Source: Bacillota bacterium
Lineage (GTDB): Bacteria; Bacillota; Clostridia; Oscillospirales; Ruminococcaceae
Reading direction: 5' to 3'
Assembly: GCA_023457175.1 (NCBI GenBank)
Contig: JAEWMM010000126.1
Location: 1 to 5,174 of the forward strand
DNA length: 5,174 nt
How positions within the stretch are numbered: the stretch's first letter is position 1; every line of letters starts with the position of its first letter. The notes beneath the pieces are model-generated. The model worked only from the letters and a program-made list of their open reading frames with translations. It was not told the origin of the DNA and did not search any database. A program made the position numbers and the translations under genes. Shown here piece after piece: positions 1 through 4,913 of this stretch.

Positions 1-81
1 GTCATATTTCTATTGCGGGTCCGAAAGCCGGGATACAGGGCTTCCCAGCCGGGAGATAACTTTAATTTCCAGCTTTCTACC
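1..81 (-). other. putative structured 5' leader RNA, cut off by window edge
   Basis: This is the transcript expected from the leftward promoter just upstream. Read on the minus strand it can form a 9-bp stem between positions 69-77 (GAAAGCUGG in the RNA) and 23-31 (CCGGCUUUC), enclosing a small hairpin at 39-50 (GGCU, loop GGGA, AGCC). One pair of the outer stem (positions 71/29) is G-U in the minus-strand RNA but would be an A-C mismatch in a plus-strand RNA, which favours a minus-strand transcript. A closing stem starting a few nucleotides from the predicted start site is typical of riboswitches and attenuators. I compared it by memory with SAM, cobalamin, c-di-GMP, FMN, glycine, preQ1 and T-box consensus features and could not match any. 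The class, and whether it is a regulatory RNA at all, stay open because only about 80 nt are visible. Confidence 0.3.
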
Positions 82-87
82 GGCCTT

Positions 88-116
88 ATTATATACCTTT
101 TATTCCGAGTTGTTAA
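88..116 (-). promoter_or_regulatory. sigma-A-type promoter directed leftward out of the window
   Basis: On the minus strand the -35 box TTAACA lies at 111-116 (one mismatch to TTGACA), followed by a 17-bp spacer and a perfect TATAAT at 88-93. Transcription would start near position 81 and run off the left edge, so the gene it serves is not visible. It lies downstream of, and in the same orientation as, the glutamine synthetase gene, whose terminator-like hairpin at 362-388 separates the two. The match to consensus and spacing is the best in the window; activity is inferred. Confidence 0.7.
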
Positions 117-251
117 TAGATTTTCGTAAAATTGTGGCATAATTATTAAATTTGGCGCATTTTCAGACCTTTACACAATAAACACATGCGCGTGTATATC
201 ATTTTCCACAATCAATTCGCGGCGTTTCTCCCTAAAAATGCCGGTGTTTCT

Positions 252-280
252 AACATATATGTTTCCTTTTGTCGACAAAA
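252..280. repeat. two adjacent perfect palindromes, possible operator
   Basis: AACATATATGTT (252-263, 12 bp) and TTTTGTCGACAAAA (267-280, 14 bp) are both perfect palindromes, separated by three bases. Dyads of this size are typical binding sites for dimeric regulators. The second contains TTTTGTCGA on both strands, which resembles the Spo0A box core TGTCGAA except that the last A is C. No promoter sits directly over them. The palindromes are seen; an operator role is inference. Confidence 0.3.
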
Positions 281-283
281 TCA

Positions 284-338
284 TGGCAAAAGGCACAAGA
301 CCGCGGCAGCGGGCGGTGTTCGGCCCGCTATTTTGCCA
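284..338. repeat. nested inverted repeat
   Basis: An outer 8-bp perfect inverted repeat, TGGCAAAA (284-291) with TTTTGCCA (331-338), encloses an inner 7-bp one, AGCGGGC (308-314) with GCCCGCT (323-329). The right arms are one base apart; the left arms are separated by 16 bases. On the plus strand the inner GC-rich hairpin is followed by ATTTT and so weakly resembles a terminator, but no plus-strand gene precedes it. CCTTTTG at 265-271 can pair with CAAAAGG at 287-293 instead, which would exclude the outer stem. Confidence 0.35.
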
Positions 339-361
339 AGGCAGACGTATTGGCCGCAAAG

Positions 362-388
362 AGGGGGACAGCCCTAAGCCGTCCCCCT
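362..388 (-). terminator. probable terminator of glnN
   Basis: About 40 bases past the glnN stop codon there is a stem of 11 pairs: positions 378-388 with 362-372 and a 5-base loop. It is G/C-rich (five consecutive G-C pairs). One pair (380/370) is G-U in the minus-strand RNA but would be an A-C mismatch in a plus-strand RNA, which points to use by the minus-strand transcript. The following U-tract is weak (U, C, UUU, then G), so termination may be incomplete or need help from NusA. Confidence 0.55.
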
Positions 389-427
389 TACAGGTTGTAT
401 AGCGATGTGTCCGGCGCGGCTTTACCG

Positions 428-2500
428 CTACACGCGATGCATTAAATCGGTGTAGGTCGGCATCGGCCAGCAGGTCTTATCCATCATGCGCTCGACAAAA
501 TCTGAAATTTCGCGGATGTCCTGCATATCCTTCTGAATCACGTCGCGGATATAGCGGGTCGCGCCCTCGGTGCTGTCGTCGGGCAGCGCCAGAACATCGT
601 CGCGCAGCTTCTGGGTGCGCAGCGTCAGTTTGCTGACCGTGTCGGACAGCGTCTCAACATAGTTGAAAAGCTCGGTGTTATCCAGTCCGATGGCGCGCAG
701 CTGCCGCAGACTCTCAGCGGTTTTTCCGGTGTAGGCGATCACCGACGGCAGCACCTGACGCTGCATCATCTCAAGCAGTGTGTTGGCTTCGATCAGCGTG
801 ATTTTGCTGTAGTTTTCGAGCATGATCTCATAGCGGGAGCGGCATTCGACCGACGAGAAGATACCAAAGCGCCCGAACAGCTCGACAGTGTCGGACTGCT
901 TCCAGACGGCGGAGGCGTCCAAGGCGTTGGTGAGCATCGGCAGGCCGCGCCGGGCGGCTTCCACCTTCCAGTCCTCGGCGTAGTTGTTGCCGTTCATAAT
1001 GATGCGGCCGTGTGCGGCGTAGGTCTCGCAGGCAATCTCGCGCACCGTTTTTTCAAGGTCGTCGCTCTTTTCAAGCTTTGCGGCAAAGGCGTCGAGGCTG
1101 TCGCACAGCATGGCGTTGAGCACGATGTTGGACAGCGCAATCGACTGCGCCGAGCCGACCATGCGGAACTCGAACTTGTTGCCGGTGAACGCGAGCGGTG
1201 AGGTGCGGTTGCGGTCGGCATCGTCGGCCAGCACGCTCGGTATGGCGGTAACGCCCACCGACATGGGGCGTTTGGGTGCGCAGGCGTCGTCGCTGCTGCA
1301 GGCGGCAAGCAGATTGGTATACCGCTCGCCCAAAAACATCGAGATGATGGCGGGCGGCGCTTCAAAGCCGCCCAAGCGGTGGTCGTTGCCCGGCGTGGCG
1401 GTTGAGAGGCGCAGCTGCGCCGCATAGCGATCCGCCCCGCGCACAAAGGCGGCAAGGAATAAAATGAAGGTCAGATTGTTCTCGGGATGCTCGCCGGGCG
1501 AGAGCAAATTTTTGCCCTTGTCGGTGCAAAGCGAATAGTTGTTGTGCTTGCCCGAGCCGTTGACGCGGGCGAACGGCTTTTCGTGCAGCAGGCAGGCCAG
1601 ATTGTGGCGCTTGGCAATCTCCTTCATGGTCTCCATGATCAGCTGGTTGGTGTCGCAGGTGATGTTGGCCGAATCGAAGACCGTCGCCAGCTCGTGCTGG
1701 GTGGGCGCAACCTCATTGTGCTTGGTTTTGGCAGCTACGCCAAGCGCCCAGAGCGTTTCGTCAAGCTCGTGCATGAACGAGGAGATACGCAGCCGAACGC
1801 GGCCGTAATAATGGTCGTCAAGCTCCTGACTCTTAGGCGGCGGCGCGCCGATAAGCGTTCTGCCGCAGAGCTTTAAATCAAGACGCTGCTCGTAATGCGC
1901 ACGGTCGACAAGAAAATATTCCTGCTCGGCGCCGACCATAGGGATGACGCGGGTTGTATCATGGTCGCCCAAAAGCTGCAGAACACGCACCGCGCGGGCC
2001 GACAACGCCTCCATTGAGCGCAGCAGCGGCGTTTTCTGATCGAGCGAAATACCGCTAGGCCCGCAAAACGCCGTCGGAATATACAACGTCTTATCCTTGA
2101 CGAATACCGCGGAGGTCGGATCCCACGCCGTGTAGCCTCTGGCCTCGAAGGTGTTGCGGATGCCGCCCGAGGGGAAGGATGAAGCGTCCGGCTCACCCTG
2201 AACCAGCGCGCGCGAGTCAAATTCTAAAATAGCGGTGCCGTTGCCGCAGGGAACCAAAAAGCCCTCGCTCTTGCCGGCAGCAGCGTTGGTCAGCGGCTGA
2301 AACCAGTGCAGATAATGGGTCGCACCCTGCTCCACCGCCCACTTGAGCATCGCGGCGGCCACCGGCTCGGCAATGCTTTCGTCAAGCTTGCCGCCCTCCT
2401 TGCGGGTTTTGCGCAGACTTAAAAATACCTCGGCGGGCAGCATGCGCTCCATAACCTCGTCGTGGAACACATGAACCCCGAATCTTTCCTGAAAAGACAT
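428..2500 (-). CDS. glnN: glutamine synthetase type III (GlnN), complete
   Basis: This ATP-dependent ligase makes glutamine from glutamate and ammonium in the cytoplasm, the central step of ammonium assimilation. The 690-residue length fits the type III family (about 700 residues, far longer than the roughly 450-residue type I GlnA). Visible family motifs, in order: VGAEQEYFLVDR (189-200) with metal-binding acidic residues of the catalytic barrel; KHNEVAPTQHELA (260-272); the nucleotide/substrate motif NGSGKHNNYS (314-323); GNDHRLGGFEAPPA (371-384), characteristic of type III; and NRTSPLAFTGNKFEFRMVGS (431-450), corresponding to the conserved arginine region. The C-terminal third (about 560-690) is helical and rich in charged residues, as in the family. 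The ATG at 2498-2500 is preceded by GGGGGAGG (2506-2513), five bases upstream, which fixes the start. No frameshift or missing motif is seen. The gene is monocistronic as far as visible and diverges from the rimP operon. I saw no GlnR/TnrA-type site (TGTNA-N7-TNACA) upstream. Confidence 0.97.
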   Translation of the reverse strand: MSFQERFGVHVFHDEVMERMLPAEVFLSLRKTRKEGGKLDESIAEPVAAAMLKWAVEQGATHYLHWFQPLTNAAAGKSEGFLVPCGNGTAILEFDSRALVQGEPDASSFPSGGIRNTFEARGYTAWDPTSAVFVKDKTLYIPTAFCGPSGISLDQKTPLLRSMEALSARAVRVLQLLGDHDTTRVIPMVGAEQEYFLVDRAHYEQRLDLKLCGRTLIGAPPPKSQELDDHYYGRVRLRISSFMHELDETLWALGVAAKTKHNEVAPTQHELATVFDSANITCDTNQLIMETMKEIAKRHNLACLLHEKPFARVNGSGKHNNYSLCTDKGKNLLSPGEHPENNLTFILFLAAFVRGADRYAAQLRLSTATPGNDHRLGGFEAPPAIISMFLGERYTNLLAACSSDDACAPKRPMSVGVTAIPSVLADDADRNRTSPLAFTGNKFEFRMVGSAQSIALSNIVLNAMLCDSLDAFAAKLEKSDDLEKTVREIACETYAAHGRIIMNGNNYAEDWKVEAARRGLPMLTNALDASAVWKQSDTVELFGRFGIFSSVECRSRYEIMLENYSKITLIEANTLLEMMQRQVLPSVIAYTGKTAESLRQLRAIGLDNTELFNYVETLSDTVSKLTLRTQKLRDDVLALPDDSTEGATRYIRDVIQKDMQDIREISDFVERMMDKTCWPMPTYTDLMHRV

Positions 2501-2542
2501 ATTTTCCTCCCCCAGCTTCTTTTGCGATGGATACGCTCAATC

Positions 2543-2698
2543 TAGTCCCATACCAAACTTAAAAACAAGGCGGATTGCAAGAAATTTTTCGCCCCGCAAA
2601 ACGGAGGTCTAAAGCGGGCTGTCGCCCAGTGAGGCCGGCAACGCAGCAAGGCGCAAACAGACCGCAAAGACTTTTCCGTCTTTAAGTTGTTTTGACTA
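2543..2698. repeat. possible MITE-like or structured element with imperfect inverted ends
   Basis: The two ends of this segment resemble each other in inverted orientation. The left end has TAGTC (2543-2547) followed after 8 bases by AACTTAAA (2556-2563). The right end, read on the minus strand, has TAGTC (2698-2694) followed after 5 bases by AACTTAAA (2688-2681). Between them lie a GGGC-TGTC-GCCC hairpin (2616-2627), a possible enclosing stem GGTCT/AGACC (2606-2610 with 2659-2663) and an AAAGAC/GTCTTT hairpin (2666-2683). The interior is GC-rich and unlike the AT-rich flanks. This could be a small non-autonomous mobile or dispersed repeat, or simply the structured 5' untranslated leader of glnN. 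It has no coding potential and I see no clear target-site duplication. Confidence 0.35.
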
Positions 2699-2750
2699 TA
2701 AAGGGCTACCGTACCACAACAATTACTACACGATTATATGATAGATTATT

Positions 2751-2779
2751 ATAGTAGCATTTGGCATTCGCTTTTTCAA
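2751..2779 (-). promoter_or_regulatory. candidate glnN promoter (distal)
   Basis: On the minus strand TTGAAA (2774-2779, one mismatch to the -35 consensus) is followed by a 17-bp spacer and TACTAT (2751-2756), with the extended -10 element TGC directly before it. A start near 2744 would give glnN an untranslated leader of about 245 nt. An overlapping TATAAT on the same strand (2749-2754) has no -35 at proper spacing. Closer to the gene the only candidate (TTGTTT, 18 bp, TAGATT) is much poorer. The -35 box lies inside a large dyad (2763-2794). Confidence 0.5.
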
Positions 2780-2794
2780 GAAAAAACGCATGCC
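2763..2794. repeat. 32-bp imperfect dyad over the glnN -35 region
   Basis: GGCAT (2763-2767) pairs with ATGCC (2790-2794), CG (2769-2770) with CG (2787-2788), and TTTTT (2772-2776) with AAAAA (2781-2785), around a CAAG centre. That gives 12 pairs with two single mismatches. The dyad covers the -35 box of the candidate glnN promoter, so it could be a repressor or activator site; neither strand shows a T-tract that would make it a terminator. The symmetry is seen; the regulatory role is inferred. Confidence 0.35.
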
Positions 2795-2817
2795 CACAGG
2801 ACATAATAATACTGCAA

Positions 2818-2835
2818 CGGCGCACGGGCGCGCCG
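2818..2835. repeat. GC-rich inverted repeat in the divergent intergenic region
   Basis: CGGCGC (2818-2823) and GCGCCG (2830-2835) form a 6-bp all-GC stem with a 6-base loop, in a GC-rich patch of about 25 bases inside otherwise AT-rich DNA. No U-tract follows on either strand, so it is not an intrinsic terminator. Its position between the two divergent promoters is the only hint of function. Confidence 0.3.
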
Positions 2836-2902
2836 GCTGCGGTCACTTTTCTGAGATTTAGCGCATATTAAAGCCTTTTTTTGGAACCTTTCTAATTTTC
2901 CC

Positions 2903-2931
2903 TTGCCAAATTTTTAAGAATGTGCTATTGT
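2903..2931 (+). promoter_or_regulatory. promoter of the rimP-nusA operon
   Basis: TTGCCA (2903-2908) and TATTGT (2926-2931) are separated by exactly 17 bp, and TGC immediately before the -10 box makes it an extended -10 promoter. T-rich DNA upstream (about 2874-2900) could act as an UP element. Initiation near 2938 would leave a leader of about 70 nt before the rimP ATG, containing the terminator-like hairpin. A TTGACA at 2953-2958 has no -10 partner and is part of the leader. Confidence 0.65.
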
Positions 2932-2956
2932 GTTTTTAGTAAGTATGAAGTATTGA

Positions 2957-2989
2957 CAGGAGAGTGGGTAACAACCCGCTCTTTTGTTT
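2957..2989 (+). terminator. terminator-like leader hairpin (attenuator) before rimP
   Basis: The leader contains a 13-pair stem, 2957-2969 with 2974-2986, around the loop AACA. The core AGAGTGGGT/ACCCGCTCT is nine continuous pairs with one wobble, and it runs into TTTTGTTT (2982-2989), the hallmark of an intrinsic terminator. It lies about 20 nt after the predicted start site and before the rimP ribosome binding site, so it would cut transcription of the whole operon. As I recall, similar GAGTGGG-type hairpins precede rimP in other Clostridia, but I cannot check that here. Confidence 0.65.
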
Positions 2990-3007
2990 ATGTATAGGGG
3001 GTTAACT

Positions 3008-3505
3008 ATGGCAAAAGCTAAACAAAACACCGCGCAGACGGCGGAGCGTCTGGCCGGGCCGGTGCTGCTGCAGCTGGGCTTGCGTCTGTGGGACGTCCGC
3101 TTTGAAAAAGAGGGCGGCGCATGGTTTCTGCGCTATTTTATCGACAAGGACGGCGGGGTCAGCTTAAACGATTGCGAGCAATTCTCGCGTCTGATCGACC
3201 CTATTCTCGACGCGGCGGATCCCATCGACGGTTCCTACAGCCTTGAGGTTTCCTCCCCCGGCATTGAGCGCGAGCTGACAAAGCCCTGGCATTTTGAAGA
3301 GAATATCGGGCGTCCGGTCACGGTGCGGCTCATCCGCGCCAAAAACGGTGTGCGCGAGATTGCCGGCACGCTTGTCTCCTACAACGACGGCACGGCGGTC
3401 ATTCTTGACGCGCAGACCGAAACCGAGCACGCCGTCGCCAAGACTGAGGCGGCTTATATCCGCCTGCAGGACGATTTTGATTACAGCAAAGGAGCAGGAC
3501 AATGA
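3008..3505 (+). CDS. rimP: ribosome maturation factor RimP
   Basis: RimP (formerly YlxS/P15a) binds the free 30S subunit and is needed for its late maturation. The 165-residue protein matches the usual 150-165 residues. Features: an N-terminal alpha/beta domain with RYFIDKDGGVSLNDCEQFSR (42-61) and IDPILDAADPI (63-73), the family signature SYSLEVSSPGIEREL (76-90), and a C-terminal SH3-like domain (about 95-155) with GRPVTVRL (101-108) and the GTLVSYNDGTAVIL segment (120-133). The ATG at 3008 is chosen because AGGGGG (2996-3001) lies six bases upstream. An in-frame TTG at 2984 would add eight residues but sits inside the leader hairpin and U-tract, with no ribosome binding site. Its stop codon overlaps the nusA start (ATGA, 3502-3505), indicating translational coupling. 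It is the first gene of the operon. Confidence 0.95.
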   Translation: MAKAKQNTAQTAERLAGPVLLQLGLRLWDVRFEKEGGAWFLRYFIDKDGGVSLNDCEQFSRLIDPILDAADPIDGSYSLEVSSPGIERELTKPWHFEENIGRPVTVRLIRAKNGVREIAGTLVSYNDGTAVILDAQTETEHAVAKTEAAYIRLQDDFDYSKGAGQ

Positions 3506-4614
3506 TTAACCGTGAGTTTTTCGAGGCACTGACGCTTCTCGAAAAGGAAAAAGGAATTCCCGTTGCTTACATGGTGGAAAAGATTAAAAACGCCGTTTCC
3601 ATTGCTGTCAAGCGCGACGCCAACGGCGGCGAGGACAACATTGTGGAGATCGACCCCGTGACAGGACGCTTTTTTGTCGCAGTGCGCAAGCAGGTGGTCG
3701 CCGAGGTGGAGGATGCCACGCTTGAGATCGGCGTCGGCGCGGCGCAGGGGGTCAAAAGCAACGCCAAGATCGGCGATATCATTGAAATTCCGCTCGAACC
3801 CAAGCAGTTTGGACGCATCGCGGCCATGAGCGCCAAGCATGTCATCCGTCAGGGCATAAGAGAAGCCGAGCGCGGACAGCTTCTGGCCGAATACCAGTCC
3901 AAGCAGCGCGACATTGTCACCGCCACCGTCATTAGAACCGATCCCAAGCGCGGCAGCGTAACGGTCGAGATCGGCCGAAGCGAGGCGGTGCTGCCCAAGG
4001 CCGAGCAGGTTCCGGGCGAGGAATACCGCGACGGCGACCGCATCAAGGTCTATGTCTCGGATGTCGTCAACGGCGACAAGGGCCCGAAGATTATGATTTC
4101 GCGTATCCACCCCGGGCTGGTCAAGCGCCTGTTCGAGATGAACATTCCCGAGGTCTACGACGGCACCGTCGAGATCAAGGCGATCTCGCGCGAGGCGGGC
4201 ACCCGCTCGAAGGTGGCCGTCACCTCCCGCGACGACAATGTCGACGCTGTCGGCGCCTGCATCGGCCCGAAGGGTTCGCGCGTGAATACCATCGTCGACG
4301 AGCTCGGCGGTGAAAAGATAGATGTCATTCGCTATTCCGACGACCCTGCGGCGTTTGTCGCGGCGGCGCTGTCGCCCGCCAACGTTCTTTCGGTCGAGAT
4401 CGACCCCGAAGCGGCCAAAACCTGCCGCGTAACGGTGCCCGACCACCAGCTTTCGCTGGCCATCGGCAACAAGGGTCACAACGCCCGTCTGGCCGCGCGC
4501 CTGACCGGCTGGAAGATCGACATTCGCCCTGAGAGCGGCTTCTTTGGCGAGGAGGAGTCCCCCGCCCCCAAGGCCGGAAATGAGTCCGCAGAGGATATTG
4601 TCGAAGATTTTTAA
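3502..4614 (+). CDS. nusA: transcription termination/antitermination factor NusA
   Basis: NusA binds RNA polymerase near the RNA exit channel and modulates pausing, intrinsic termination and antitermination. The 370-residue product has an N-terminal polymerase-binding domain (about 1-130, starting MINREFFEALTLLEKEKGIP), an S1 domain (about 135-200), KH1 with the GPKG loop at 255-258 (GACIGPKGSRV) and KH2 with the GNKG loop at 322-325 (AIGNKGHNARLAARLTGWKI). It ends in a short acidic tail (349-370) and lacks the C-terminal acidic repeats of enterobacterial NusA, as is normal for Bacillota. The ATG at 3502 overlaps the rimP stop and has AAAGGAG (3488-3494) seven bases upstream. A 32-base gap follows before ylxR. 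Domain order and length are ordinary. Its role in termination is relevant to the terminator-like hairpin in its own operon leader. Confidence 0.97.
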   Translation: MINREFFEALTLLEKEKGIPVAYMVEKIKNAVSIAVKRDANGGEDNIVEIDPVTGRFFVAVRKQVVAEVEDATLEIGVGAAQGVKSNAKIGDIIEIPLEPKQFGRIAAMSAKHVIRQGIREAERGQLLAEYQSKQRDIVTATVIRTDPKRGSVTVEIGRSEAVLPKAEQVPGEEYRDGDRIKVYVSDVVNGDKGPKIMISRIHPGLVKRLFEMNIPEVYDGTVEIKAISREAGTRSKVAVTSRDDNVDAVGACIGPKGSRVNTIVDELGGEKIDVIRYSDDPAAFVAAALSPANVLSVEIDPEAAKTCRVTVPDHQLSLAIGNKGHNARLAARLTGWKIDIRPESGFFGEEESPAPKAGNESAEDIVEDF

Positions 4615-4646
4615 AAATAAACCGGTGTCATCGGAGGTGAGATGGA

Positions 4647-4913
4647 ATGAAGCAGAAAAAACTGCCGCTGCGCATGTGCGCCGGCTGCGGTGAGCATAAG
4701 CCCAAAAAAGAGCTGGTGCGGGTGGTAAAAAGCCCCGAGGGGGAAATTTCACTCGACCTTTCAGGCAGAAAGCCCGGCCGCGGCGCCTATATCTGCCCCG
4801 CGCTCGATTGCCTGCAAAAGGCCCGTAAGGCCCGTCGGCTTGAAAAAGCTTTTTCCTGTCAGATTCCGGACGCCATTTACGACGCGATGGAAAAGGAGCT
4901 GACCGGACAGTGA
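4647..4913 (+). CDS. ylxR: YlxR family RNA-binding protein (RnpM, DUF448)
   Basis: This small basic cytoplasmic protein of 88 residues belongs to the YlxR/DUF448 family, recently renamed RnpM after reports that it binds and modulates RNase P in Bacillota. Visible family features: PLRMCAGCGEHKPKKELVRVV (7-27), with the paired cysteines C11 and C14; the strongly conserved GRGAYIC (44-50); and C55, followed by a lysine/arginine-rich helix (58-67). The four cysteines could be a zinc site, though this is not uniform in the family. The ATG at 4647 has GGAGGTGA (4633-4640) six bases upstream; an ATG at 4642 is followed at once by a stop (ATG GAA TGA) and is too close to that site. Its stop overlaps the next start (GTGA). 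The place between nusA and ylxQ is the classical one. Confidence 0.95.
   Translation: MKQKKLPLRMCAGCGEHKPKKELVRVVKSPEGEISLDLSGRKPGRGAYICPALDCLQKARKARRLEKAFSCQIPDAIYDAMEKELTGQ

Larger units (their letters stand above)
117..361. other. intergenic region without a convincing gene; several palindromes
   Basis: No reading frame here has a ribosome binding site or a recognisable product. Two short frames of about 62-63 codons, one on each strand, overlap each other and read through the hairpins, so I consider them spurious. The stretch holds two adjacent perfect palindromes (252-263 and 267-280) and a nested inverted repeat (284-338), described separately. A single near-match to a DnaA box (TTTTCCACA, 202-210) stands alone. 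Otherwise it is AT-rich spacer between the glnN terminator and the leftward promoter. Confidence 0.5.

Noticed and set aside
202..210. TTTTCCACA as a DnaA box
   Set aside because: One mismatch to TTATCCACA and no cluster of further boxes; a single near-match is expected by chance and there is no dnaA or dnaN nearby.
171..377. Two short open frames (62 and 63 codons) on opposite strands left of glnN
   Set aside because: Neither has a Shine-Dalgarno sequence, the minus-strand one needs a TTG start, both read through hairpins, and neither product resembles a known family.
994..1455. Out-of-frame open frames inside glnN on both strands
   Set aside because: Their translations are compositionally biased (alanine, arginine, proline, serine), they lack ribosome binding sites, and they lie wholly within the conserved glutamine synthetase.
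2616..2683. Intrinsic terminator on the plus strand before rimP
   Set aside because: The AAAGAC/GTCTTT hairpin is AT-rich with only six pairs and is followed by AAGTTG rather than a T-run; the GGGC/GCCC hairpin has no T-tract either.
2953..2958. TTGACA as a -35 box for rimP
   Set aside because: No -10-like hexamer lies 16-18 bp downstream; that stretch is the GC-rich hairpin. The promoter at 2903-2931 is far better.
2984..3007. TTG at 2984 as the rimP start
   Set aside because: It lies in the U-tract of the leader hairpin with no ribosome binding site, whereas the ATG at 3008 has AGGGGG six bases upstream and gives the usual N-terminus.
4642..4650. Two-codon frame ATG GAA TGA just before ylxR as a regulatory mini-ORF
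   Set aside because: Its ATG is only one base from the GGAGGTGA site, too close for efficient initiation; the ATG at 4647 has ideal spacing.
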